Notes: generated from the sequence alone by a model not told the origin. A stretch of DNA of 64,000 bases from Hymenobacter nivis (GCF_003149515.1 NZ_CP029145.1:3658001-3722000); one strand, 5' to 3'; positions 35,952 through 44,389 are shown, numbered from the stretch's first letter. Translations and numbers: made by a program.

Positions 35952-36381
35952 TAAAATGAATTGTGGGCCTTTTTTCGGCCTTGATACGCTACGCCTGAAC
36001 CCCCTTTTTTGCCGGACTGTGGGTACCGTCCGGATTCAATTCAGCAGGAGTTATTGCGACCGATTTATCCCGCAGCAGGGCTTGATAGGCTTGTTCAAAA
36101 ATCCCAAACTTGCTCCAGCGGTTGTAAAAATAATGCACTGCTTGCCAGGAATAGGGATAGATATCCCCCTCACAATCAAGAAAAATAAACTCTCATTGAC
36201 AGCCTGTTTTTAATTTGTGTTGAATACACTTCAAAATAAAGAAAGGCGAAATTTTACTGGCAAACCCGCGTTTATTCTTGGGGATTAGGGGGATAAAATA
36301 TTTGTCAATCTGCTTAGCAGTTAAATCATGAATTGGGTTCTTTTTGTTTTCCACTATATTGGCCATTAGTTTGTTATTCAA
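35952..36381 (-). pseudogene. IS5-type transposase fragment with stop and frameshift
   Basis: Reading from 36381 the frame gives DLTAKQIDKYFIPLIPKNKR and KCIQHKLKTGCQ, then a TGA at 36193-36195 where relatives have Trp. It continues SWQAVHYFYNRWSKFGIFEQ and AELNPDGTHSPAKKG. A frameshift in the G-run near 36000 moves the match to GVAYQGRKKAHNSFYE, which stops at the IS3 end. This is the N-terminal half (DUF4096-like plus first Asp region) of an IS5-family enzyme. It is AT-richer than the rest of the window and was truncated by, or next to, the IS3 element. Confidence 0.78.
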
Positions 36382-36439
36382 AATAAACTTGCCCTAAAAA
36401 TAGTTTAAATGTCTTCGAAGCTAAAACTAAAAACTAGTC

Positions 36440-36475
36440 CCCCCTCTTTTTTGGAGAGGGGGCTAGGGGGTGAAG
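36440..36475. repeat. Short REP-like hairpin downstream of the HMG-CoA reductase gene
   Basis: CCCCCTCT (36440-36447) pairs with AGAGGGGG (36455-36462), followed by CTAGGGGGTG. This resembles the ends of the larger REP-like hairpin at 8261-8356. It lies just past the stop codon of the reductase gene and could end its transcript. Confidence 0.5.
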
Positions 36476-36493
36476 TTCCCCGCCCTGGGGCCC

Positions 36494-38038
36494 CTAGCGG
36501 TTGCGGCCGTACTGCTCGTGGCTACTCACCCAGTCCGAGCTACTGATGGCGGCGCCCAGGCTCAGCTCGCCGGCTAGTACCACGCCGGCCACGATTTCGG
36601 CGAACTTGTACACCGTGCCGCGGCCTGTGCAGCCCAGCAGGCGCAGGCATTCGTTTTGGGTAGCCAGGCCGGTGCCGCCGCCGTGGGTGGCCACAATCAG
36701 GCTCGGGATGGTGATGTTGATGTACAAGTCGCCCTCCTTTGTCACCTCCGAGTACAGCACGCCGGCGCTCGACTCGCTCACGTTGGCCACGTCCTGCCCC
36801 GTGGCAATGAACAGCGCCGTAATGCCGTTGGCCGAGTGGGCCCCGTTGTTATTAGCGCCTGAGAGAAAGGCACCTACGTTGCTCACCTGCCCGTGGTAGG
36901 CCAGCTGCTCGGGCGTCACGCGCATGCGTTGCTGCAAGATGTCGCGCTTAATTACGGCCTCCGCCGTCACGCGCTTGCCGCGGGTGCGCATCACGTTGAT
37001 TTGCGAGGCCTTTTTGTCGGTGGCGAAGTTCGATTCGAGGTAGAAATGCTCGACTTTAGGGCCCCCGTAGTTGGCCAGAATCCAGGAGCAGGCGGCGAAG
37101 GTGGCGCGGCCCACCATGTTCTGGCCCGCCGCGTCGCCGGTCGAAAAGTTGAAACGCAGGTAGGCAAACTTGTTGGCCAGGTACGTGTCGATGTACTGGA
37201 GCTTGGCGATGCGCGACGTACTTTCGGCCTCCGGCCGGATACGCTCTAGGTTGTCGGCCACCCACTTACCGAAGTCGCGGGCCCCGCGCGCGTCGCTGAA
37301 CACAAACACCGGGGCCCGCTGCATGGCGTCGCCAATCACGGTGCACTTCACGCCGCCGCACAGGTTCAGCACCTGCATGCCGCGGTTGTAGCTGGCCACG
37401 AGCGTGCCCTCGGTGGTGGCCATCGGGATGAGGAAGTCGCCCTGCGCATGCTCGCCGTTCACGGTCAGGGGCCCCGCCAGGCCCACCGGCACCTGCGCCA
37501 CGCCCATGAAGTGCTCGCAGTTGCCCTGCAAGTCGTGCGCATCAAACGAGTACGACTTCAAGTGCTTAAAATGCTGCTGCGTAAACTCTTCGGCAAACCG
37601 CTGGCGGGCCTGGATGGCGGCCTCCGAGTAATCGTCGTCGTCGGAGCGCGGGATGCGGGGGCGGCTGGCGGTAGCGCCCACAATGGTGTCCTCCACCTCC
37701 ACGTGCAAGTCGCCGAGCACATCGGTCGAAAACCACACCTGCATCGGATAAATGCCCTCGGGCAAGGCCGCTGTGGCCAGCATAAACGTGAGGCTGCGGC
37801 CCACGGGCAGCTCCAGGGCCTGGCCGTCGGCGGGCCCCAGGCTGGCGGCGGGGCGTGTTTCGCCGCCGCCCAGGTCCAGCGTGACCTGCGCGGCCGGCAC
37901 CACCGTGTCGCCCACCTGCACCTGGCGCAAGCCGGTGATTTTCACCGTATCCAGCCGGTTCTTGATGCTGAAAGCGATGCCCTGGCCATCGGGCAAATTG
38001 TGCAGGCTGCCGCGCGTGTACAGCAGTTTCAGTAGCAT
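36494..38038 (-). CDS. Hydroxymethylglutaryl-CoA reductase (class I type) with N-terminal extension
   Basis: MLLKLLYTRGS (38038) is taken as the start; an upstream ATG at 38059 would add seven residues. The C-terminal 390 residues are the catalytic domain: CEHFMGVAQVPVGLAGPL, ATTEGTLVAS, FATDKKASQIN (catalytic Lys), ATGQDVANVSESS (catalytic Asp) and the ending HEQYGRNR (catalytic His). This pattern fits class I NADPH-type enzymes. The usual DAMGMN cofactor motif reads DAAGQN. The first 125 residues form an extra beta-rich domain (ITGLRQVQVGDTVVPAAQV and on) of unknown role. The enzyme makes mevalonate for isoprenoids. No other mevalonate gene is adjacent. Confidence 0.9.
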   Translation of the reverse strand: MLLKLLYTRGSLHNLPDGQGIAFSIKNRLDTVKITGLRQVQVGDTVVPAAQVTLDLGGGETRPAASLGPADGQALELPVGRSLTFMLATAALPEGIYPMQVWFSTDVLGDLHVEVEDTIVGATASRPRIPRSDDDDYSEAAIQARQRFAEEFTQQHFKHLKSYSFDAHDLQGNCEHFMGVAQVPVGLAGPLTVNGEHAQGDFLIPMATTEGTLVASYNRGMQVLNLCGGVKCTVIGDAMQRAPVFVFSDARGARDFGKWVADNLERIRPEAESTSRIAKLQYIDTYLANKFAYLRFNFSTGDAAGQNMVGRATFAACSWILANYGGPKVEHFYLESNFATDKKASQINVMRTRGKRVTAEAVIKRDILQQRMRVTPEQLAYHGQVSNVGAFLSGANNNGAHSANGITALFIATGQDVANVSESSAGVLYSEVTKEGDLYINITIPSLIVATHGGGTGLATQNECLRLLGCTGRGTVYKFAEIVAGVVLAGELSLGAAISSSDWVSSHEQYGRNR

Positions 38039-38128
38039 CGGACTGGGAGTGAAAACCATCAGGAATCGGGATTAGAAAAGGTAATGTGCCGCTTGTACTG
38101 CAATTAGGGCCCCAGCAAAGGTGCAGGA

Positions 38129-38968
38129 TTATGGGGTCGAAGGCTTGGGCTTTTTGAAAGTAATGGGCAAGGTGTACGGTATAGCAACCGGCCGGCCGCC
38201 ACTCATTCCCGGTGTAAATCCATCCATTGCCTTTATTACTCGAATGACTTCGGCATCAGCGGCTGGCGACAAACCTTTGACTATAATAGGTTTCTGCACA
38301 AGGCCAGCCGTGTCGATGGTAAAAGTGACGAAGACTCTTCCTTCGGGAAAATCTGGCTGGTACCGGATGTTGCACTGTACGTAATCTACTATGCCGGAAC
38401 TGCCACTATTGAAATCCTTCTTTTGGAAAGAAGGCATTCGTTCATAGCGTGTTATTGAAATCGGTTCTGTTGCTTCGCCAATCAGGTATGTTGGCTCATC
38501 CGCGGGGCTCCGTTTTGGCTTTAGCCCGTCCAAATCTGCTTGGGTGGGCCCGGGGGATATCTTATTGTCCGGCAGTGCTTCAATATCTCCCAATAATTCT
38601 ACTCGTTTTGCCGGCTGCACAACTTTAACCTTGTGGTGTGGGGCCCCCTGCCGCACCTGGGCCAGCGCCTCCCGCGCGCTCAGCCCCTGGGCCACCACCA
38701 GCACCAGCGCCACCAGAAACCAGCGCAGCTGCCGCGTGAGGGGTAGGGGCCCCTGCACCTGGGCCCCGGCGAAGCGGCCGCACACGCGCCCGTCGGGCGC
38801 GGTGGCGCGGGAGGCGGCCAGGTCGGCGGCGGGGTTTTGGGACTGGCTAAAGTCGAGCACCACGCGCTGGCAGCGGGCGCAGTAGTGGCCCAGGGCCGTG
38901 GGCGTCAGGGCGGCCCGGGGTTCGGAGCACGGCAGTAGGCGGGCGTGGAAGGTGGGCAGAAGCAGCAT
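38129..38968 (-). CDS. TonB C-terminal-domain protein with N-terminal CxxC segment
   Basis: The 279-residue protein has a cytoplasmic-side N-terminus with cysteine pairs (GHYCARCQRVVLDFS near residue 30, and CGRF near 62). A membrane helix follows (WFLVALVLVVAQGLS, about residues 83-97), then a Pro/Lys-rich linker and a TonB C-terminal domain (GRVFVTFTIDTAGLVQKPIIVKG..., with VIRVIKAMDGFTPG near the end). It may transmit energy to outer-membrane receptors or, given the C-x2-C head, respond to metal or redox state. Such N-terminal Cys segments recur in Hymenobacter proteins. It is a single-gene unit. Confidence 0.78.
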   Translation of the reverse strand: MLLLPTFHARLLPCSEPRAALTPTALGHYCARCQRVVLDFSQSQNPAADLAASRATAPDGRVCGRFAGAQVQGPLPLTRQLRWFLVALVLVVAQGLSAREALAQVRQGAPHHKVKVVQPAKRVELLGDIEALPDNKISPGPTQADLDGLKPKRSPADEPTYLIGEATEPISITRYERMPSFQKKDFNSGSSGIVDYVQCNIRYQPDFPEGRVFVTFTIDTAGLVQKPIIVKGLSPAADAEVIRVIKAMDGFTPGMSGGRPVAIPYTLPITFKKPKPSTP

Positions 38969-39371
38969 GGCGGGCGGGGCGGAAGGGCCCGAAAAGGTAC
39001 CGATTTTCCGGCTGGGGGCGGTGCAGGTAATTGATTATTGTGAACGCCTCATAAACCACGCTTATGGCTGGGGCCCCACGCCGGGTTGCGGGAGGGCCAG
39101 CCGCGGGGCCCCTGCAACGGTTTCTCAAAAACTCCGTATTTGCTGTGCTTGACCCAATTCGTTGATCAGTAGCCTACTACTAATGCGCGGGGCCGCGCAA
39201 TAACCAAAAGGCCCGGCTTGTTGGTTTACCGTTGCTGCTTTTGGAAAGCTGCCTGGCTTCCCGAATGCAGCCCAGGCGCCGGGGCGCCGGGGCTGCCCGC
39301 GCACCGGGGGCCCTGTGTTACCTTTGCAGGCTATTGGGTTGGGACCGCCAGTCTACCGCTCTATCTTCACT
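38969..39371. other. Intergenic region between divergent TonB-type and PhyH genes
   Basis: These 403 bp contain no supported gene. It holds a TACCTTTG promoter box (39319-39326) for the PhyH gene and, on the other strand, AAAAGGTA close to 38993, an imperfect box for the TonB-type gene. Confidence 0.5.
39319..39326 (+). promoter_or_regulatory. Promoter -7 box upstream of the PhyH gene
   Basis: TACCTTTG matches TAnnTTTG and lies 45 bases before the chosen start codon. No convincing -33 element was seen. Confidence 0.4.
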
Positions 39372-40187
39372 ATGTCCTCATCTTTCGAATACCCTCGCTT
39401 TACCCTTGGTGCTACGCTCACCGATGAACAGCGGGCTTTTTTTGCCAAACACGGTTTTCTGCATTTTCGGCCGTTTGCTTCGCCTGCCCAGGTACAGGAA
39501 ATTCTCCACGCCACCCAGGATGTACAGCGCCGCTGGCTGGCCGAGGGCGTGGAAAAAGTGAACGGCGTGCCCATCAAGTACGGCCAGGACGTGGACGGCG
39601 CCCGCATCGTGCAGCGCTTCGCGTTCACGTCGCAGCACCACCCGCTGCTGCGCGAGCTGCTGCAAGACCCGCGCTTCCAGGCCCTGTTTCCGCTGCTGGA
39701 GGCCGAGGGCGGCCGGGTGGGCGAAAACGAGAAGGACGGCCTCGTGGTGAATCACTACGTGAATATCCCGGGCTCGGAGTTCAGCCAGATGGGCTGGCAC
39801 ACCGACTCGCTGCGCGACGTGTTCTACGGCAAGCGCATCGGGCCCATGCTCAACGTAGGCCTGCACCTCGACGGCACCAAGGCCACCAACGGCGGCCTGC
39901 GCGTCATTCCCGGCACGCACCGCCAGGGCCTGGGCAAGATGCTCTTCCGCAAGAAATACTACAAGGACGTGCACTATGACCCGAACGAAATCGCCATCGA
40001 AACCGAGCCCGGCGACCTCACCGTGCACGACGGCCGCATGTGGCACCGCGTGGCGCAGTCGCCGCTCATCGGCGATGCCTCGCGCCGCCGTGTGATGTAC
40101 GTGCCCATCATTTCGGGCAAGTACCAGCCCAAGAGCGAGGACAGCCCCACGCCATTCTACCTGCGCTTTTTACACTTAGTGAAATAG
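39372..40187 (+). CDS. Phytanoyl-CoA dioxygenase (PhyH) family protein
   Basis: MSSSFEYPRFTLGATLTDEQ (39372) is chosen as the start because the earlier in-frame ATG at 39315 lies upstream of the promoter box at 39319. The 271-residue protein fits the Fe(II)/2-oxoglutarate double-stranded beta-helix fold. It has the HxD pair in MGWHTDSLRDVFYG (around residue 140), GLRVIPGTHRQGLGKM in the middle, and the distal histidine with a following Arg in DGRMWHRVAQSP and RRRVMYVP. Substrates of PhyH enzymes are diverse and cannot be predicted. A strong hairpin terminator follows at 40272-40334. Confidence 0.88.
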   Translation: MSSSFEYPRFTLGATLTDEQRAFFAKHGFLHFRPFASPAQVQEILHATQDVQRRWLAEGVEKVNGVPIKYGQDVDGARIVQRFAFTSQHHPLLRELLQDPRFQALFPLLEAEGGRVGENEKDGLVVNHYVNIPGSEFSQMGWHTDSLRDVFYGKRIGPMLNVGLHLDGTKATNGGLRVIPGTHRQGLGKMLFRKKYYKDVHYDPNEIAIETEPGDLTVHDGRMWHRVAQSPLIGDASRRRVMYVPIISGKYQPKSEDSPTPFYLRFLHLVK

Positions 40188-40204
40188 CATTGGCAGCGGC
40201 AACT

Positions 40205-40241
40205 AGGCCGTCATGCTGAATGCAGTGAAGCATGACGGCCT
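40205..40241. repeat. Short member of the dispersed hairpin family
   Basis: AGGCCGTCATGCT (40205-40217) and its exact complement AGCATGACGGCCT (40229-40241) enclose an 11-base loop. The arm text GGCCGTCATGC matches the outer arms of the larger hairpins at 47707-47802 and 49941-50035. It looks like a shortened copy without the AT-rich centre. Confidence 0.65.
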
Positions 40242-40271
40242 AAAAAAGCTACCTGATTGGATTTTAAAGTT

Positions 40272-40334
40272 TTAAAATAAAGCGTGGGGCCCCGGAAGCA
40301 GCAATTGCTCCCAGGGCCCCACGCTTTATTTTAA
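40272..40334. terminator. Bidirectional terminator between convergent PhyH and PAP2 genes
   Basis: TTAAAATAAAGCGTGGGGCCC (40272-40292, listed as 20 + 1 bases) pairs perfectly with 40314-40334. The stem is 21 bp, GC-rich at the top and flanked by A-run and T-run on either side, so it works in both directions. It lies between two convergent genes, as expected. Confidence 0.85.
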
Positions 40335-40341
40335 GCCCAGC

Positions 40342-41019
40342 CTACGCCGGCGCCGTGGGCCAGATGCGGCCTGCCAGCCAATAGGCCAGCCAGGCGAAGA
40401 GCGGGGCCCCCAGCACGTCGTACACGTAGTGCACGTGCTGCACCAGCACCAGCACGCCGATGGTAGCGGCCAACACGCCGAGCGCCCCGCGCCACCAGCG
40501 CCCGCGCACGGCCAGCGCCAGTAGCGCCACGGTGGCCGTGTGGCCCGAAAAAAACAGGTCCCGGGTGATGGGCACGGCCGTACTGGCGTGGAACAGGTGC
40601 TCGGTCACCGGGTCGGGGAAGGGCAGGATGCCCATTGGCGGCTCCAGCGGCAGTACCCAGATGGTGGCCATGCGCAGCAGCTGCAAAAACAGGTAGGCCC
40701 ACACGCCGCGCATCAGCAGCTGCGGCCGCCCCAGCAGCCAGGCCACAGCGGTGATGCAGCTGCCGTACATCAGCAGGAAAATGGGGCTGGCCACGTTGCG
40801 GGCGGGCAAGTAGGCCAGCACTGGGTCGGCCAGGTGGTGGCCGGCGCGGTGCTGGATGAATTGGTAGAACGGCGCTGCCGCTGGTACCACGCCCGCAAAA
40901 ATCAGGGCCAACGCCAGTGCCAACAGGGCCCGAAACCCGGGCTGGGCCCACGCGCCCGGCCAGGTCTGGGCGGGCGCTTCCGAAGGCGTATTGGTTGCAA
41001 CAGGGAACGAAACACGCAT
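40342..41019 (-). CDS. PAP2/sphingomyelin-synthase-like membrane phosphatase
   Basis: MRVSFPVATN (41019) is the preferred start; 41046 would add nine residues. The protein of about 225 residues has six hydrophobic segments. Its C-terminal part carries RDLFFSGHTATVALLALAV and QHVHYVYDVLGAPLFAWLAYWL, that is the S-G-H-T and H-x3-D arrangement of the PAP2_C group that includes sphingomyelin synthases. Such proteins transfer or remove lipid head-group phosphates. Members of this phylum make sphingolipids, so a role in sphingolipid head-group metabolism is possible but unproven. Confidence 0.75.
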   Translation of the reverse strand: MRVSFPVATNTPSEAPAQTWPGAWAQPGFRALLALALALIFAGVVPAAAPFYQFIQHRAGHHLADPVLAYLPARNVASPIFLLMYGSCITAVAWLLGRPQLLMRGVWAYLFLQLLRMATIWVLPLEPPMGILPFPDPVTEHLFHASTAVPITRDLFFSGHTATVALLALAVRGRWWRGALGVLAATIGVLVLVQHVHYVYDVLGAPLFAWLAYWLAGRIWPTAPA

Positions 41020-41142
41020 AGCGACGAATAAAACCGACAAGCTCAACCTGGATGAGCAACAAAAATAATGCGCAAACCTGCTCCGGCCTTACATTGCCGT
41101 AACATTGGCCGCCCGGCCGTAACCCACAGGTAACCATTTGCC

Positions 41143-42477
41143 ATGACTTTTCCGCTGCTTTCGCGGCCCGCACTGCGCGGGGCCGCCCTGGGCCTGGGGG
41201 CCCTGCTGGGGCCCCTGGCCGCCACCGCCCAAAACGCCGCCCTCGATGCCCGCATCGCCAAGCTGGCGGCGGCTGAGGAGCCCAAAGTCATTGCCTGGCG
41301 GCGCGACCTGCACGAGCACCCCGAGCTGGGCAACGAGGAAAACCGCACCGCCGCCCTGGTAGCCGCGCACCTCAAAAGCCTGGGCCTGGAGGTGCAGACG
41401 GGCGTGGCCCGCACCGGTGTGGTGGGTATTTTGCGCGGCGGCAAGCCGGGCCCCGTGGTGGCCCTGCGCGCCGACATGGACGGCCTGCCCCTCACCGAAA
41501 CCAGCGGCCTGGCCTTTGCCTCGACCGTGAAAACCACCTACCTGGGCCAGCCCGTGGGCGTGATGCACGCCTGCGGCCACGATACCCACGTGGCCATGCT
41601 CATGGGGGCGGCCGAGGTGCTGGCCCAGGTGAAAAAGGACCTGCCTGGCACCGTCAAATTTATTTTCCAGCCCGCCGAAGAAGGCTCGGTGCCCGGCATG
41701 GAGGGCGGGGCCAAGCTGATGGTGAAGGAAGGCGTGCTCGAAAACCCCAAGGTGGACGCCGTGTTCGGCGTGCACATCAACGCCTCTACCGAGGTGGGCG
41801 TGCTCAAGTACCGGCCCGGCGGCGAAATGGCCAGTTCCGACCGTTTCACCATCAAGGTGCACGGCAAGGGCGCGCACGGCGCCGCCCCCTGGAATAGCGT
41901 GGACCCGGTGGTGACGGCCGCCCAGATCATCATGGGCCTGCAAACCATCGTGAGCCGGCAGGTGAAGCTCATCGACGACGCGGCCGTGGTGACGGTGGGT
42001 ACCGTCAACGGCGGCGTGCGCTACAACGTCATCCCGCCCGATGTGGAGCTGAGCGGCACCATCCGGGCCCTGAACCCGGCGGCGCAGCAGCAAATTTGGG
42101 CGTCCGTGCGCCGCATTGCCACCAATATTGCCGAGAGTGCCGGGGCTACGGCCGACGTATCCATCGAGCCTTATGTGCCCGTGACCATCAACGACCCCGC
42201 CCTCACGGCCCGGATGCTGCCCACGCTGCAAGCCGTGGCCGGGGCCCCCAACGTGCACGAAATCAAGGCCGTGACCGGGGCCGAGGATTTTGCTTTTTAC
42301 CAGGAAAAGGTGCCCGGCCTGTTCCTGTTCGTGGGCGGCATGACGCCCGGCACCGACCCCAGCACCGTAGCCGACCACCACACCGCGGGCTTCAAAATCG
42401 ACGAGAGTGGCCTAACGTTGGGCGTGAAAACCCTGGCCACCCTGGCAGCCGACTACCTCGCCCAAAAGCGTCGCTAA
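41143..42477 (+). CDS. M20-family amidohydrolase/peptidase, exported
   Basis: The 444-residue protein has a signal peptide (ALGLGALLGPLAATAQ, cleaved near residue 29). The M20D/HipO-type domains follow: WRRDLHEHPELGNEE, ALRADMDGLPL, the metal site MHACGHDTHVAML, FIFQPAEEGS, FGVHINAS, HGKGAHGAAPW in the dimerisation domain, and TGAEDFAFYQEKVPG near the end. The family removes acyl groups from amino acids or splits small amides using two metals. Periplasmic location follows from the signal peptide. The substrate is not known. It is transcribed alone. Confidence 0.92.
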   Translation: MTFPLLSRPALRGAALGLGALLGPLAATAQNAALDARIAKLAAAEEPKVIAWRRDLHEHPELGNEENRTAALVAAHLKSLGLEVQTGVARTGVVGILRGGKPGPVVALRADMDGLPLTETSGLAFASTVKTTYLGQPVGVMHACGHDTHVAMLMGAAEVLAQVKKDLPGTVKFIFQPAEEGSVPGMEGGAKLMVKEGVLENPKVDAVFGVHINASTEVGVLKYRPGGEMASSDRFTIKVHGKGAHGAAPWNSVDPVVTAAQIIMGLQTIVSRQVKLIDDAAVVTVGTVNGGVRYNVIPPDVELSGTIRALNPAAQQQIWASVRRIATNIAESAGATADVSIEPYVPVTINDPALTARMLPTLQAVAGAPNVHEIKAVTGAEDFAFYQEKVPGLFLFVGGMTPGTDPSTVADHHTAGFKIDESGLTLGVKTLATLAADYLAQKRR

Positions 42478-42518
42478 CGCAGTTGCCAAGGCAGTGCCCT
42501 AGCGCGGTTTCGGAATTA

Positions 42519-42613
42519 GCGGGTGCAAGGGCGGGGCTTGCCCCCGCCCTTGCACCCGCGCCAGGCTACTGATTCCGTTCAACGACGGGCGGGGGCAAGC
42601 CCCGCCCCTGCAT
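42519..42613. repeat. GC-rich REP-like palindrome cluster
   Basis: GCGGGTGCAAGGGCGGGG (42519-42536) and its exact complement (42542-42559) form an 18-bp stem with a 5-base loop. About 30 bases on, GGGCGGGGGCAAGCCCCGCC CCTGCA (about 42588-42612) is a second, inverted copy of the core unit. The layout of two linked palindromes in a short spacer is typical of REP doublets. Confidence 0.75.
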
Positions 42614-42698
42614 CGTCTAAACTGTATAGTAACTTCGAAACAGCTTTAAAACCAACGGGCAACTACCCGTTTACCCAACTAGCTGGCAGGCAGCAAGC

Positions 42699-42735
42699 AA
42701 AGGGGGCCCCCAGCAGTGCTGAGGGCCCCCTTTTT
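42699..42735 (+). terminator. Rho-independent-type terminator
   Basis: AAAGGGGGCCC (42699-42709) pairs with GGGCCCCCTTT (42723-42733) and the inner CAGCA/TGCTG extends the stem, followed by a T-run (42731-42735). It suits the plus-strand M20 gene and, through the AAA on the left, also the minus-strand barrel gene that ends at 42755. Confidence 0.8.
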
Positions 42736-42754
42736 ATGGTAGCAAATGGTTGGC

Positions 42755-43495
42755 TCAGCGCCCGATGGCGTAGTCCAGCTTCAGCATCAGGGTGCCGAAA
42801 CCGTCCTTCACGTTGGGGTTGCCGCGCTGGCTGATGTCGTCGAGGTTGTCGGTGGTGGTGAGGTAGTAGTTGCCCTCCAGCGTCAGATTGAACTGGTCGG
42901 TGAGGGGCACCACCACGCCCGCGCCCACGGGCAGCACGCCGGCCAGGGCGGGGTAGTCGTTGCGCTCGGCGGGCAGGTAGGCGGTGGTGCTGGTGGGCCG
43001 CGCCGTGCCGAGGTAGGCCTGCGGGTTGTAGAGCAGCAGGCCTAGCCCGGCCTGCACGAAGGGCTGCACCCGCCGCGCCGCGCCCGGGGTAGCGTACACC
43101 GACGGGTCGCCCAGCAAATCGTAGCGCACGAAGGCCGTGCCCAGCCCGTTGTGGCCATAAAAAGCCAGGCCGCGGCTCGGCAGGTAGTCGCGGGCCCCCA
43201 TGCCGAAGTAGCCCAGCTCGCCGCCGATGCGCCAGTGGGGCCCCAGGCTATAGAGCAAGCCCAGGTTGAGGGCAGGGCCCAGGAAATCGTTGCTCAGGCT
43301 GTTGCCCAGGTCGCCGTTGTAGAAGGCCGTGCCCACGCCGGCGCTCACTCGCAGGGGCCCCAGGTAATAGGCGTGGCCGTTGTGGTCGTGGCGGCGCCGC
43401 CGGGCCACGTTCTGGGCGCGGGCCGCCGGAGGCCCGGCCAGCAAAACCAAGCCAAACAGGCCACCGGCCAAGCAGTTGCGCAACGAAAAAGCCAT
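42755..43495 (-). CDS. Outer-membrane beta-barrel protein
   Basis: The 246-residue protein has a signal peptide (GLFGLVLLAGPPAARAQ, cleaved near residue 28), a basic His-rich linker and then alternating beta strands: RVSAGVGTAFYNGDLGN, PALNLGLLYSLGPHWRIGGE, VQPFVQAGLGLLLYNPQAYL and FNLTLEGNYYLTTTDNLDD. It closes with MLKLDYAIGR. The layout is that of small OmpA-like or OmpW-like barrels of the phylum. No C-terminal peptidoglycan-binding domain is present. Function unknown. Terminated by the hairpin just downstream. Confidence 0.8.
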   Translation of the reverse strand: MAFSLRNCLAGGLFGLVLLAGPPAARAQNVARRRRHDHNGHAYYLGPLRVSAGVGTAFYNGDLGNSLSNDFLGPALNLGLLYSLGPHWRIGGELGYFGMGARDYLPSRGLAFYGHNGLGTAFVRYDLLGDPSVYATPGAARRVQPFVQAGLGLLLYNPQAYLGTARPTSTTAYLPAERNDYPALAGVLPVGAGVVVPLTDQFNLTLEGNYYLTTTDNLDDISQRGNPNVKDGFGTLMLKLDYAIGR

Positions 43496-43598
43496 GTGTT
43501 AAGCAAGGATGAAATGAAAACGGGCCGCCGCCCGGCCGCGGGCCGGTACTTACGGCAACAACGGCCGGGCGGTAGGGCCCTGGCGCAACTTTTTTGCG

Positions 43599-44342
43599 CT
43601 ACTTGAACTTGCCCTGCGGGTCGGGCTGCTTGGCGAGCAGGTCGCTCACGAGGCCAAAGTCGATGCTGGCGGTGCTCAGGGCCTGGCCTTTGTGCACGGC
43701 CTCCCAGGCCTCGGGGTACTTCTCCTGGTAGTAGTAGCCGCGGGCTAGCTGCTGCCAGGCGTTGGCATTGGTGGCGTCGGCGGCCACAGCGCGCTGAAGC
43801 AGGTCCAGGCCGGTAGTGAGGTCCCTCTTTTTCTTGCCGGTGCCGTAGCGGATGAGGTGGCTCGTGCCCAGGTCGCTCAGCACCAGCGAGTTGGTGGGCG
43901 TGATGGCTAGGGCTTGCTGGAGCAGGGCGATGGAGGCGTCGGGGGTAGGTTGGCTGCTGGCCACCACGCCCAGGCCCCGGTAGGCGTCGGCGTTGCGGGG
44001 GTTGAGCAGCCAGGCCAAGTTGAAGCGCGACGTGGCCGTATCAGGCTGGTTTTCTGATAAATACTCGAAGCCCTTGGTGGCGAAGAATGCGCTGGCTTCT
44101 TCCTTCGAGGCAAAGCTTTTGGCCACGGCCTCCAGCTTGGGGGCCCCGTAGGCGGCCGTGGCCTGGGCCGGACTCAGGCCCCCAAACAGGGGCTGCAAGC
44201 GGGCCGGGCGCGGGGCAGTGCCCGCGGCGGGCTGGCCGCCGTCGATGGGCTGGCGCACCTTTTGGGCGCGGGCCAGGCGGGGGCTGCCCACCAGCAGGGC
44301 TAGCGCAAGGCCAGCCGTCGTAAGCACACGAGTTGTCGTCAT
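43599..44342 (-). CDS. Secreted tetratricopeptide-repeat protein
   Basis: MTTTRVLTTAGLALALLVGS (44342) is taken as the start since it gives a signal peptide ending at ARAQ. The longer frame adds a second hydrophobic stretch and lies inside the promoter region. The mature 220 residues contain about four TPR-like helix pairs (ATSRFNLAWLLNPRNADAYR, ASIALLQQALAITPTNSLVL, LLQRAVAADATNANAWQQLA, YYQEKYPEAWEAVHKGQAL). Such proteins are protein-interaction scaffolds, and the partner is unknown. It is divergent from the alpha/beta hydrolase gene. Confidence 0.8.
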   Translation of the reverse strand: MTTTRVLTTAGLALALLVGSPRLARAQKVRQPIDGGQPAAGTAPRPARLQPLFGGLSPAQATAAYGAPKLEAVAKSFASKEEASAFFATKGFEYLSENQPDTATSRFNLAWLLNPRNADAYRGLGVVASSQPTPDASIALLQQALAITPTNSLVLSDLGTSHLIRYGTGKKKRDLTTGLDLLQRAVAADATNANAWQQLARGYYYQEKYPEAWEAVHKGQALSTASIDFGLVSDLLAKQPDPQGKFK

Positions 44343-44381
44343 AACCAATCCAATAAAAAATGCGGCCGGGGCCCGAAAGCG

Positions 44382-44389
44382 CAAAGGTA
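44382..44389 (-). promoter_or_regulatory. Promoter -7 box of the TPR gene
   Basis: On the minus strand this reads TACCTTTG, an exact TAnnTTTG box, 39 bases before the chosen start codon. This also argues against the longer frame beginning at 44384. Confidence 0.5.
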
